Virus record (IMG/VR): IMGVR_UViG_3300017963_000357
Location: 1-48,605 of that record
Length of the DNA stretch: 48,605 nucleotides
Reading direction: 5' to 3' (one strand)
Source: a virus
A program made the translations under genes and the position numbers. Positions 40,974 to 46,360 of this stretch are shown here, one piece after another. How positions within the stretch are numbered: position 1 is the stretch's first letter; each line of letters begins with the position of its first letter. The notes beneath the pieces were generated by a model. That model was given only the letters and a program-made list of their open reading frames with translations, made no database searches and was not told where the DNA came from.

Positions 40974-41106
40974 ACTGTTCATGGGAACTGATTTCAAGTG
41001 TGGGAGTCTGACGGGGAGCATGGTCCCATTTGACACGCGTGGCACGGCTGGGTTGTTTAGTCAGGTGATGTTTCGGGTATACGTGTCCGTGCGAGAGTGG
41101 TTATGA
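40957..41106 (+). CDS. Mini-gene 22 (49 aa, apparent ATT start)
   Basis: The family start appears as ATT ACA CCA TTA: (I)TPLAELFMGTDFK. GAGGAG lies 7 bases upstream, at the proper place. Otherwise the first ATG is at 40981 and the TPL head would be lost. It ends VSVREWL with TGA in the next ATGA. Confidence 0.5.
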   Translation: MTPLAELFMGTDFKCGSLTGSMVPFDTRGTAGLFSQVMFRVYVSVREWL

Positions 41107-41270
41107 TACCATTGATTGACGTGATTCGAACGAACATATTTCAGGGCTCGTTCACTGCGTTGGGCAAAGGGACTCATCCACTCAACGATTTGGTGAGGTC
41201 GGTGCGGCCAGAAGTGATGCTGCCGCTCATTCTTTCTATCAGATGGGAGGTCAGGAATGACGCCACTTAG
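41103..41270 (+). CDS. MIPL mini-gene 23 (55 aa)
   Basis: MIPLIDVIRTNIFQGSFTAL. Its 3' end overlaps the next member by 14 bases, with TAG inside the following CCACTTAG. Confidence 0.65.
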   Translation: MIPLIDVIRTNIFQGSFTALGKGTHPLNDLVRSVRPEVMLPLILSIRWEVRNDAT

Positions 41271-41454
41271 AAATCAGGTTTGGGATCAGGTTTTGAATCG
41301 GGTTTTAATCAGGTTTGGGATCAGGTTCGGAATCAGGTTTGGAAACAGGTTTGGAAACAGGTTCGGAATCAGGTTCGGAATCAGGTTAGGGATCGGGTTG
41401 GGAATCAGGTTAGGGATCAGGTTAGGGAATTACTATGACACCTTTGCGACGTGA
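41257..41454 (+). CDS. Pure-repeat mini-gene 24 (65 aa, frameshifted)
   Basis: MTPLRNQVWDQVLNRVL, then one base is missing near 41306 (GTTTTAATC for GTTTTGAATC), so the frame changes to GIRFGNRF repeats. In the original frame it would read NQVWDQVRNQV and end ELL at the TGA inside the next ATGAC. Confidence 0.6.
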   Translation: MTPLRNQVWDQVLNRVLIRFGIRFGIRFGNRFGNRFGIRFGIRLGIGLGIRLGIRLGNYYDTFAT

Positions 41455-41614
41455 GATGGTTGATGATGTGTGTAGCTACTGTTACCGCTGGCAGTTCGCG
41501 GTGCCTAACGTATCGAGAGCCGTGGGCGCCTTGTGTCATTTCCATAGCTGTCCGCAGGAGGTGGAGGCGGTTTGGAGTGGGTACGTTCTTCAGGAGGCTT
41601 TCCAATGGGTCTGA
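41435..41614 (+). CDS. MTPL mini-gene 25 (59 aa)
   Basis: MTPLRREMVDDVCSYCYRWQ, with Cys- and aromatic-rich sequence, ending LQEAFQWV. Confidence 0.65.
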   Translation: MTPLRREMVDDVCSYCYRWQFAVPNVSRAVGALCHFHSCPQEVEAVWSGYVLQEAFQWV

Positions 41615-41808
41615 CGCCTATGAAGAGTCAGGTTTGGAATAATGTTCAGAAGTCGGTTCGGGTCCATGTTCAGAAGCAGGTTGGGTCCCTGGTTTGGAAT
41701 CAGGTTTGGAATCAGCTTCATGCGGAGATGGGGTATCGGATTTGGGATCATATTTGGTATCAGATGTGGTACTGGATCAGATTAGGGAAGAATTATGACG
41801 CCAATTAA
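41605..41808 (+). CDS. Mini-gene 26 (67 aa, MGLTPMK start)
   Basis: AGGAGG lies 7 bases before ATG 41605, placing two residues (Gly, Leu) in front of the TPMK head. It continues SQVWNNVQKSVRV, SLVWNQVWNQLH, IWDHIWYQMWYW: a clear intermediate between pure repeats and diverged members. Confidence 0.7.
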   Translation: MGLTPMKSQVWNNVQKSVRVHVQKQVGSLVWNQVWNQLHAEMGYRIWDHIWYQMWYWIRLGKNYDAN

Positions 41809-41887
41809 GGATCAGGTTCGGGCGCAGGTTTGGAATCAGGTTCGGAATCAGGTTGTGGATCAGGTTCGGAATCAGGTTGGTGATTGA
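41795..41887 (+). CDS. Pure-repeat mini-gene 27 (30 aa)
   Basis: MTPIKDQVRAQVWNQV and a few more units, ending QVGD. The shortest pure-repeat member. Confidence 0.65.
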   Translation: MTPIKDQVRAQVWNQVRNQVVDQVRNQVGD

Positions 41888-41905
41888 TCATTATGGGGTG
41901 GATCG

Positions 41906-41989
41906 ATGACTCCATCTATGAAAACCCACCACGCGCCCGCGTTCCAACGACGCGTCACCCTACCAACTCTACGTGGAGATAAAAGATGA
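41906..41989 (+). CDS. Mini-gene 28 (27 aa, MTPS)
   Basis: MTPSMKTHHAPAFQRRV, with its TGA in the next ATGAC. Very short; a truncated or marginal member. Confidence 0.4.
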   Translation: MTPSMKTHHAPAFQRRVTLPTLRGDKR

Positions 41990-42183
41990 CCCCACTCCGA
42001 GCAGCCATCTACACGACCCCGGCGATCCAGATTCAGGAGTGGCTGTGGACACGGGGTTCCACTGGGTGCCGGAATGTGGTGTGGGGACGGTTACCCATCC
42101 GCTTCTTCTTAGCTACGGTCGATCCTATTGCCGATGAGCTGGCGATACGCTGGCGGCTGCCGACTGCCGCTCCGTCTCTTTGA
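41986..42183 (+). CDS. MTPL mini-gene 29 (65 aa), last of the array
   Basis: MTPLRAAIYTTPAIQIQEWL, ending LPTAAPSL. The last codons and stop are inside the first of three 19-bp tandem repeats. Confidence 0.65.
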   Translation: MTPLRAAIYTTPAIQIQEWLWTRGSTGCRNVVWGRLPIRFFLATVDPIADELAIRWRLPTAAPSL

Positions 42184-42221
42184 TGCCGCTCCGTCTCTTT
42201 GATGCCGCTCCGTCTCTTTGA
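42165..42221. repeat. Three tandem 19-bp repeats
   Basis: TGCCGCTCCGTCTCTTTGA occurs three times in perfect tandem (42165-42183, 42184-42202, 42203-42221). The first copy contains the stop codon of the last array member. A run of G follows at 42236-42246. Confidence 0.95.
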
Positions 42222-42512
42222 TGCCTTGCACGCGTGGGGGGGGGGTGGTAGCGCACCGTTTGCGACGCGCGGCGCCCTCTGACCTGCGACGCGTCGGCTA
42301 CTTCTCAGATTGACCCGCCAGTGTCGAAAGGGCATGGCGAGGATATAACCCCTACCACCGGTATAACCCGCACAATTAGACCCACCCCACTTACCCACAC
42401 AACCACACCTACCCTCCAGCTCGACCCCACCGCTCCATCCATCATCACCCGCACAACCATCACCCGCACCACGGCATATCCGATCATTCCAATCATACCG
42501 ACTTGGAGGCTT

Positions 42513-42606
42513 GCACACGTGGTGCGGGTTATCCTGAGTTGGAGAGTGAGACGGGTGGTGGTGATTATCCTGAGCTGGAGGGTGGCGCCACCCGCACCAC
42601 GTGTGC
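42513..42606. repeat. 17-bp perfect inverted repeat
   Basis: GCACACGTGGTGCGGGT (42513-42529) is repeated inverted as ACCCGCACCACGTGTGC (42590-42606), with a 60-base loop. The loop holds two copies of ATCCTGAGYTGGAG. Confidence 0.9.
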
Positions 42607-42853
42607 TGGTTATCATGGGTGGCAGGGGTTGGAGGATTGGTGGGGTTGGGCTGAGTTGGGGATGTGGATGGGTGGTGCGGAGTGGTGTGGTGGGGTGGAT
42701 TGTAGAATGTGTGAGCGCCTGGTGGGGTTCTCTCGCCTGTAGGCATTTTCCAGATTCTTAGGAACTTTCCGGTTGTGACGGCGCGGCTCCACACCCCTCC
42801 ACGCGTCCAATTATGCAGGTTGGGCAGGTTGTAGGGTGTAGTCAGAATGACGA

Positions 42854-42942
42854 CAGAAGTGTATCATTTTAATACACACCACCCATTGGAGGGGTAAGCC
42901 AGAAGTGTATCATTTTAATACACTCCACCCGTTGGAGGGGTA
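42854..42942. promoter_or_regulatory. Twin 43-bp elements with palindromic core, candidate operators
   Basis: Two 43-bp direct copies with two mismatches lie at 42854-42896 and 42900-42942, a 46-base period. Each contains GTGTAT-N7-ATACAC (42859-42877 and 42905-42923) followed by CCACCC and TTGGAGGGGTA. They look like tandem protein-binding sites. Confidence 0.6.
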
Positions 42943-43160
42943 CAGTTGGTGGGATCGAAGCGGTTTCACGAGTCGATCGCATGGTGATGGCGGACCCATG
43001 ACCCGGTGCGGATATGCACGTATACAGGGGTCAAATCGACTTTTACGAGTAAACGATGAGGTGATTACATTACCTGTATGTTTTATTTTAATTATTCATA
43101 TTGAAAGTCAGGCGCTAAAATACAAATATATACACTAAAGTACCGAACCTATTCAACGCC

Positions 43161-43277
43161 TCAATACCTCACAGCCCGCACAAACATCACAAGCCAGCCA
43201 AGCCCGGCACCCAGCATAGCCAGTGAACCCGTGACATGTGACAGAACATCCGCATCCGTCGTGAGCGATTCAAACAT
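43161..43277 (-). CDS. 38-aa single-pass membrane peptide
   Basis: CAGGGGAA lies before the ATG at 43277. The product has MFESLTTDADVLSHVTGSLA then a hydrophobic LGAGLGWLVMFV segment and a basic end. It lies 15 bases downstream of another 38-residue membrane peptide gene. Function unknown; holin-like, toxin-like or superinfection-exclusion roles are possible. Confidence 0.6.
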   Translation of the reverse strand: MFESLTTDADVLSHVTGSLAMLGAGLGWLVMFVRAVRY

Positions 43278-43292
43278 TGCAATTCCCCTGAG

Positions 43293-43409
43293 CTAGCTGC
43301 AATACTGTCGTGAGCAGACGTTTGTGGTGTAGTGCCAGCAGAATCCGATGAATCCACCCAAAGCGACTACAAGCAAGTCAAGCGGCGCGTTGGCGAGTGT
43401 CTCGATCAT
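43293..43409 (-). CDS. 38-aa membrane peptide behind cassette promoter 1
   Basis: Start at 43409, the first ATG after the conserved ACAGGGGAAACA leader. The product MIETLANAPLDLLVVALGGF then IGFCWHYTTN has one membrane helix. Same length and similar M-x-E-x-L start as the next gene. Confidence 0.65.
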   Translation of the reverse strand: MIETLANAPLDLLVVALGGFIGFCWHYTTNVCSRQYCS

Positions 43410-43475
43410 TGTGTTTCCCCTGTTTGCGTGTTGCCTTGAACTATTCAAGTCTACGTCGCACCGCAAGCAAGTCAA
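43410..43475 (-). promoter_or_regulatory. Promoter-operator cassette 1
   Basis: On the leftward strand: TTGACT (-35, 43475-43470), 16-base spacer with GCGGTGCGACG, TAGACT (-10, 43453-43448), palindrome TTGAATAGTTCAA (43448-43436), then leader CGCAAACAGGGGAAACA with the Shine-Dalgarno sequence. Confidence 0.8.
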
Positions 43476-43672
43476 ATGGATTCTTGGAAATGAGGAAATA
43501 AAGTCGACAATTCCCCGCGCCAGAAGTCGGCCTCACCGATGTCACCCTTCAAATCGTTATGAACGATTGTTTCGAGTATGTCGCGCAGCGTGCGCGAGCC
43601 TTCGCAATACTCGTTGTCGATATCCGATCGGCTGCCGAAGCGGTTTTCAATTAGGCGTTTTGCGGTTCTCAT
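43472..43672 (-). CDS. Small protein behind cassette promoter 2 (66 aa)
   Basis: MRTAKRLIENRFGSRSDIDN, a helical acidic protein (RTLRDILETIVHNDL). AGGGGA Shine-Dalgarno sequence in the conserved leader. Its last bases contain the -35 of cassette 1. Unknown function. Confidence 0.7.
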   Translation of the reverse strand: MRTAKRLIENRFGSRSDIDNEYCEGSRTLRDILETIVHNDLKGDIGEADFWRGELSTLFPHFQESI

Positions 43673-43739
43673 CGTGTTTCCCCTGTTTGCGTCGCGTTCC
43701 TGAACTATTAAAGGATACGTCGCACCGCAAGCAAGTCAA
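43673..43739 (-). promoter_or_regulatory. Promoter-operator cassette 2
   Basis: TTGACT (43739-43734), 16-base spacer, TATCCT (43717-43712), a degenerate TTTAATAGTTCAG palindrome and the CAAACAGGGGAAACACG leader. Confidence 0.8.
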
Positions 43740-43742
43740 GGA

Positions 43743-43961
43743 TTATTTCTCGGATTCCAAAACTTTGAATGCGGCGCGAGTAGCTCGACGCGCATCCCGT
43801 GGCGGATTCCACATATCATAGCCGTAGGTGTCGCCCCCATAGTGGATTGGCCAATCGGTGTTGAATCCGTTTGGATGGTCGAGTCGGACCCGAAGCCCCG
43901 TATCTGTTTGCACAATGTGCGATTCCCAAGCGCCCCGTTTGAAACTCCTAAGAATCGTCAT
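43743..43961 (-). CDS. Small protein (72 aa), third in the cassette 3 operon
   Basis: Start MTILRSFKRGAWESHIVQTD at 43961, with GGAG upstream and an ATGA overlap with the previous frame. The product has HYGGDTYGYDMWNPPRDARR. No family recognised. Confidence 0.65.
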   Translation of the reverse strand: MTILRSFKRGAWESHIVQTDTGLRVRLDHPNGFNTDWPIHYGGDTYGYDMWNPPRDARRATRAAFKVLESEK

Positions 43962-44062
43962 TTCCCAAATCTCCGCATGAAGCGGCGCGACCGGTGCAAA
44001 GCATACCACCGTCGTCGCGCCTCATTGCTTGAATGGCGGCGCTTGCGTTTTCCATCCGCCAT
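43958..44062 (-). CDS. Very basic 34-aa peptide
   Basis: MADGKRKRRHSSNEARRRWY, 14 of 34 residues Arg or Lys. It fits snugly between the flanking genes (3-base gap upstream, ATGA overlap downstream). A competing 43-residue frame (43948-44079, MRDIDQWRMENASAA) covers the same bases; I favour the basic one for its overlap pattern. Confidence 0.45.
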   Translation of the reverse strand: MADGKRKRRHSSNEARRRWYALHRSRRFMRRFGK

Positions 44063-44065
44063 TGG

Positions 44066-44224
44066 TCAATATCCCGCATTCCGTAGCGCGTCGACTTGTG
44101 CGCGGACGTCGCGAAGGTTAGGTGCGACAAGCACTACCGAACCTCCTACGTCGATTGCAAGCTTGTCACCATCCACCCAAGCGTCGAACCCGTTCTGGCG
44201 GACAAAGTTGATAAGACTGGTCAT
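44066..44224 (-). CDS. 52-aa protein behind cassette promoter 3
   Basis: First ATG after the leader. MTSLINFVRQNGFDAWVDGD then LAIDVGGSVVLVAPN and LRDVRAQVDALRNAGY: a compact alpha-beta protein. Unknown function. Confidence 0.65.
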   Translation of the reverse strand: MTSLINFVRQNGFDAWVDGDKLAIDVGGSVVLVAPNLRDVRAQVDALRNAGY

Positions 44225-44291
44225 TTTGTTTCCCCTGTTTGCGTTTCGTTCCTGAACTACTCAAATGTAGCCCGCACCGGTGCTAGGTCAA
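44225..44291 (-). promoter_or_regulatory. Promoter-operator cassette 3
   Basis: TTGACC (44291-44286), 16-base spacer, TACATT (44269-44264), then TTGAGTAGTTCAG and the CAAACAGGGGAAACAAA leader. Confidence 0.75.
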
Positions 44292-44292
44292 G

Positions 44293-44865
44293 TCAAAATA
44301 CCCGAATTCCGGAACAAGCATTCTTTCCCGATGTGGTTATGCGGACTGCGCCAGCTTTGTTGATTTTGAGGAACCCCCGATCGGCAAGCGAGTCCAGTTC
44401 CGGACCGACAACGTTCATCGCATCCAATGCCGACTTGCGATACTGCCCTCCTTTGGTCGAGCGGATGGTTGCCAGAATGCGCTTTTCCCGTTCCGACAAG
44501 TCAACAGGCGATGGAAGCAACGCAGGCGCATTGGCCACGCCAACGATTATTGTGGCATAGTTTCGGTATCCAGCCGATCCCTTAATCACCAACGCATTGG
44601 CTGGAATCGGATAATCCGCACTATCAAGATCGACTCGATTTGCCGGGTTGAACATGTTCGCGCCGCCCCACGACCCGTTAAACTCGCGCACAACCGCGCC
44701 GCTTTCCAAGTCGATAATGTCACAATACCCGCGTTGTCCATCCGACCCACAATCGAGAGGGCAAACGGTTTCGGCTACTTCAATCGCGACGTCGCGTTTG
44801 TTGTAACCACGGGCGCGGAGTCGACTTTGGACGGATGACGGAAGGCTTTTGGTTTCGATGTGCAT
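44293..44865 (-). CDS. 190-aa protein with C-terminal winged-helix-like region
   Basis: MHIETKSLPSSVQSRLRARG, with CPLDCGSDGQRGYCD as a Cys cluster in the N-terminal half. Residues about 125-185 (LSEREKRILATIRSTKGGQY, DSLADRGFLKINKAG, VRITTSGKNA) have the helix-helix-wing order of a winged helix, so DNA binding is plausible. It is the largest gene behind a cassette promoter and a candidate regulator of the cassettes. Confidence 0.7.
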   Translation of the reverse strand: MHIETKSLPSSVQSRLRARGYNKRDVAIEVAETVCPLDCGSDGQRGYCDIIDLESGAVVREFNGSWGGANMFNPANRVDLDSADYPIPANALVIKGSAGYRNYATIIVGVANAPALLPSPVDLSEREKRILATIRSTKGGQYRKSALDAMNVVGPELDSLADRGFLKINKAGAVRITTSGKNACSGIRVF

Positions 44866-44935
44866 TGCGTTTCCCCTGTTTGCGTGCGTGTTGCCTTGAA
44901 CTATTCAAGTTTACGTCGCACCGCAATCAAGTCAA
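44866..44935 (-). promoter_or_regulatory. Promoter-operator cassette 4
   Basis: TTGACT (44935-44930), 16-base spacer, TAAACT (44913-44908), perfect TTGAATAGTTCAA (44908-44896) and the CAAACAGGGGAAACGCA leader. Confidence 0.8.
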
Positions 44936-45217
44936 GTAGATAATGAATTCATACCGACCGCTTGGCATACGAAACCACGTACAAAACGCACAAGTGTCAA
45001 TCTCGACACCATCGTGAGAAAGCAACCAAGTCGCACGACCCTCATCACCCGGACAATTCGCCCATGTTTCAAGTTGTAATCCGTGCGCGTCGAGAACCTC
45101 CGTTAGTGCGTTGATAAAGGCCCCTTTGGTTTCGTAATAGCGCCCGGACGATAGCTTGGCCACGTCATCCCGCAATTGACAACTCGACCGAACCCGTTCT
45201 TTGTTCGTTGTTAGCAT
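44927..45217 (-). CDS. Small protein behind cassette promoter 5 (96 aa)
   Basis: MLTTNKERVRSSCQLRDDVA, with helix GAFINALTEVLDAHGLQLET and a C-terminal beta part GVEIDTCAFCTWFRMPSGRY. Unknown function. Its 3' end overlaps the -35 of cassette 4. Confidence 0.7.
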   Translation of the reverse strand: MLTTNKERVRSSCQLRDDVAKLSSGRYYETKGAFINALTEVLDAHGLQLETWANCPGDEGRATWLLSHDGVEIDTCAFCTWFRMPSGRYEFIIYLT

Positions 45218-45280
45218 CGTGTTTCCCCTGTCGTGCGCGTTGAACTATTGAAAGCTTAGTTCACACCACAAGCAAGTCAA
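45218..45280 (-). promoter_or_regulatory. Promoter-operator cassette 5
   Basis: TTGACT (45280-45275), 16-base spacer, TAAGCT (45258-45253), TTTCAATAGTTCAA and the ACAGGGGAAACACG leader. Confidence 0.8.
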
Positions 45281-45296
45281 GGGAAATAATTCCGGT

Positions 45297-45324
45297 TTGA
45301 CAAAACGGTTCTACGTGGTAGGCT
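45297..45324 (+). promoter_or_regulatory. Rightward promoter, divergent from cassette 5
   Basis: Perfect TTGACA (45297-45302), 16-base spacer, TAGGCT (45319-45324). A 60-codon frame starts at 45329, too close for a normal leader, so the product could be a small RNA or a leaderless message. Confidence 0.6.
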
Positions 45325-45530
45325 TCATATGAGCCCCACCACACGTGGTTGGGTTCTTCCGGTTCTCCGGATTCTCCGGGTTCTTCCGGTTCTCCGGATT
45401 CTTCCGACTGGCGGAACCGGGCGAGCGGGGGAAACTCGCGTCGCCGACGAACACGCTAACTTAGGCGGACACGCCGCCGCCCGCCCCGTGGAGATAAGCG
45501 CTACTAATTAACAATAGCGCTACAATCAAT
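45325..45530 (+). other. Gap with tandem and inverted repeats, possible small transcript
   Basis: Holds two 27-28-bp tandem copies (45351-45377, 45378-45405) starting GGGTTCTTCCGGTTCTCCGG, and the perfect inverted pair AGCGCTA (45497-45503) / TAGCGCT (45515-45521) around TAATTAACAA. The + strand frame 45329-45511 (MSPTTRGWVLPVLRILRVL) is repetitive and unconvincing. Confidence 0.5.
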
Positions 45531-45537
45531 TCAACCA

Positions 45538-45807
45538 TCAAAACGGCACGTCATCAGGCCAAGCCTGTCGTTCGAGATACGCCGCATGGAACGCGGCTTC
45601 CTCATCGTTCGCCAATTGCTCACAGTAGTCACAACCGCCAACGTTGCCATGGTCGCACGGACCGTCACCCTCAACATCAGCCGCAGGGTCGCCACAATCC
45701 CAACCGTCGAACCGATCGAACTGGGCGTTAAACTCATGCTCATAATGATCCCGCTCGGGATCGCCAAAGATGGCATACTCGTTGCAATAGTCTTCATAGC
45801 TGGACAT
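45538..45807 (-). CDS. Acidic zinc-binding-like protein (89 aa)
   Basis: MSSYEDYCNEYAIFGDPERD, acidic and aromatic, then CDHGNVGGCDYCEQL with a C-x7-C-x2-C metal-site pattern and an acidic tail. It is behind cassette 6. Unknown function. Confidence 0.75.
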   Translation of the reverse strand: MSSYEDYCNEYAIFGDPERDHYEHEFNAQFDRFDGWDCGDPAADVEGDGPCDHGNVGGCDYCEQLANDEEAAFHAAYLERQAWPDDVPF

Positions 45808-45877
45808 GGTGAATTCCCGATCGGGTGCGTGTTGTGTTGGAACTACTCAAGTCTACGCCGCCCCGCCTAGTTGTCCA
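45808..45877 (-). promoter_or_regulatory. Promoter-operator cassette 6 (variant leader)
   Basis: TGGACA (45877-45872), 16-base spacer with GCGGGGCGGCG, TAGACT (45855-45850) and TTGAGTAGTTCCAA. The CAAACAGGGGAAAC leader is replaced by ACCCGATCGGGAATTCACC. Confidence 0.7.
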
Positions 45878-46064
45878 GTGAAAAGATTGCATTTTCCACG
45901 AGGAGTTGAATATCCTCGCCGTCACAATCGGCAAGATGCACAGTGATGAGCCAATCCACCCACTCGTCATCAAACGTTTCATCCGAATGAAGATGAACGG
46001 CAAAGTCAGACGGAAGCAAGTCATCTTTGACGCTTGTCATGGTCGTGCGGGGTGTTCGTGTCAT
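45867..46064 (-). CDS. Small acidic protein (65 aa)
   Basis: Start MTRTPRTTMTSVKDDLLPSD at 46064 with GGAGG 7 bases upstream. An acidic C-terminal part contains DEWVDWLITVHLADCDGEDI. Unknown function. Confidence 0.65.
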   Translation of the reverse strand: MTRTPRTTMTSVKDDLLPSDFAVHLHSDETFDDEWVDWLITVHLADCDGEDIQLLVENAIFSLDN

Positions 46065-46095
46065 GCCGGTCCTCCCAGAAACGCCAGCGCGCTTT

Positions 46096-46281
46096 TCATT
46101 CCTGATTCTGGTTATGGCGCCTAGGGCTAGGCTCAAATAGACCCACCCCTATGACCCGCACCAGCTCACCAAAGGGCTCATCACGAAGGGCCCAATCCGC
46201 CCAAGGCTCCCAATCCGTAATACAGCTCATCGCCAGCTGCTCGAATACGTCTGGATTCAGCACATCCCGCAAAGGCGTCAT
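46096..46281 (-). CDS. Leftward MTPL-family gene (61 aa)
   Basis: MTPLRDVLNPDVFEQLAMSC then WEPWADWALRDEP. It carries the array's MTPLR head and ATGACGCC start on the opposite strand, 4 kb from the array. The upstream gap is shared with a rightward promoter. Confidence 0.6.
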   Translation of the reverse strand: MTPLRDVLNPDVFEQLAMSCITDWEPWADWALRDEPFGELVRVIGVGLFEPSPRRHNQNQE

Positions 46282-46303
46282 AATCCCAACCACACTTTCA
46301 TGT

Positions 46304-46332
46304 TTGACACCACTCCCGATTGGTGGTACAAT
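46304..46332 (+). promoter_or_regulatory. Strong rightward promoter
   Basis: Perfect TTGACA (46304-46309), 17-base spacer, TACAAT (46327-46332). The spacer has CCAC...GGTGG inverted ends. AGGAG and the ATG at 46361 follow. Confidence 0.85.
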
Positions 46333-46360
46333 GAAGGTTTTACACTAGGAGAATCAAACT

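Larger units (their letters stand above)
37449..42183 (+). other. MTPL mini-gene array (about 29 telescoped small ORFs)
   Basis: A 4.7-kb stretch tiled by small rightward frames of 27-94 residues. Almost all begin ATGACnCC (Met-Thr-Pro), followed by Leu, Ile, Val or Met, and most stops are the TGA inside the next start's ATGAC. Members often have V-W or L-W pairs every 4 or 8 residues. Some are pure [N/D]QV[W/R/G] repeats. The individual frames are listed below. Confidence 0.85.
42222..43160. other. Gene-poor region with inverted and direct repeats
   Basis: I see no convincing gene. The + strand is C-rich over about 42340-42500 and G-rich over about 42510-42720. Frames here give low-complexity translations. 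The region separates the rightward array from the leftward small-gene block. Around 43080-43140 it becomes AT-rich. Confidence 0.7.

Noticed and set aside
37449-42183. CRISPR-like array
   Set aside because: Units are 12-bp coding repeats and coding frames of variable length, with no constant repeat plus unique spacer pattern and no cas genes.
30897-42183. tRNA genes that might be served by the Thg1-like enzyme
   Set aside because: I looked for cloverleaf and GGTTCRA-type T-arm signals and saw none; a tRNA scan over the full genome would settle it.
37449-42183. Diversity-generating retroelement using the array as templates
   Set aside because: No reverse transcriptase gene or adenine-specific variation is visible in the window.
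42503-42742. 79-codon rightward frame starting at TTG with GYPELE-like repeats
   Set aside because: It has in-frame short repeats and a natural-looking end (CRMCERLVGFSRL), but a TTG start, no clear ribosome site and coincidence with the inverted repeat; not enough to call.
42033-42794. 253-codon leftward frame across the gene-poor region
   Set aside because: Low-complexity His/Pro/Gly-rich translation produced by the C/G-rich repeats, and it overlaps the last array member.
42905-43138. 77-codon rightward frame over the twin operator elements
   Set aside because: No ribosome site, starts within the palindromic element and has unnatural composition.
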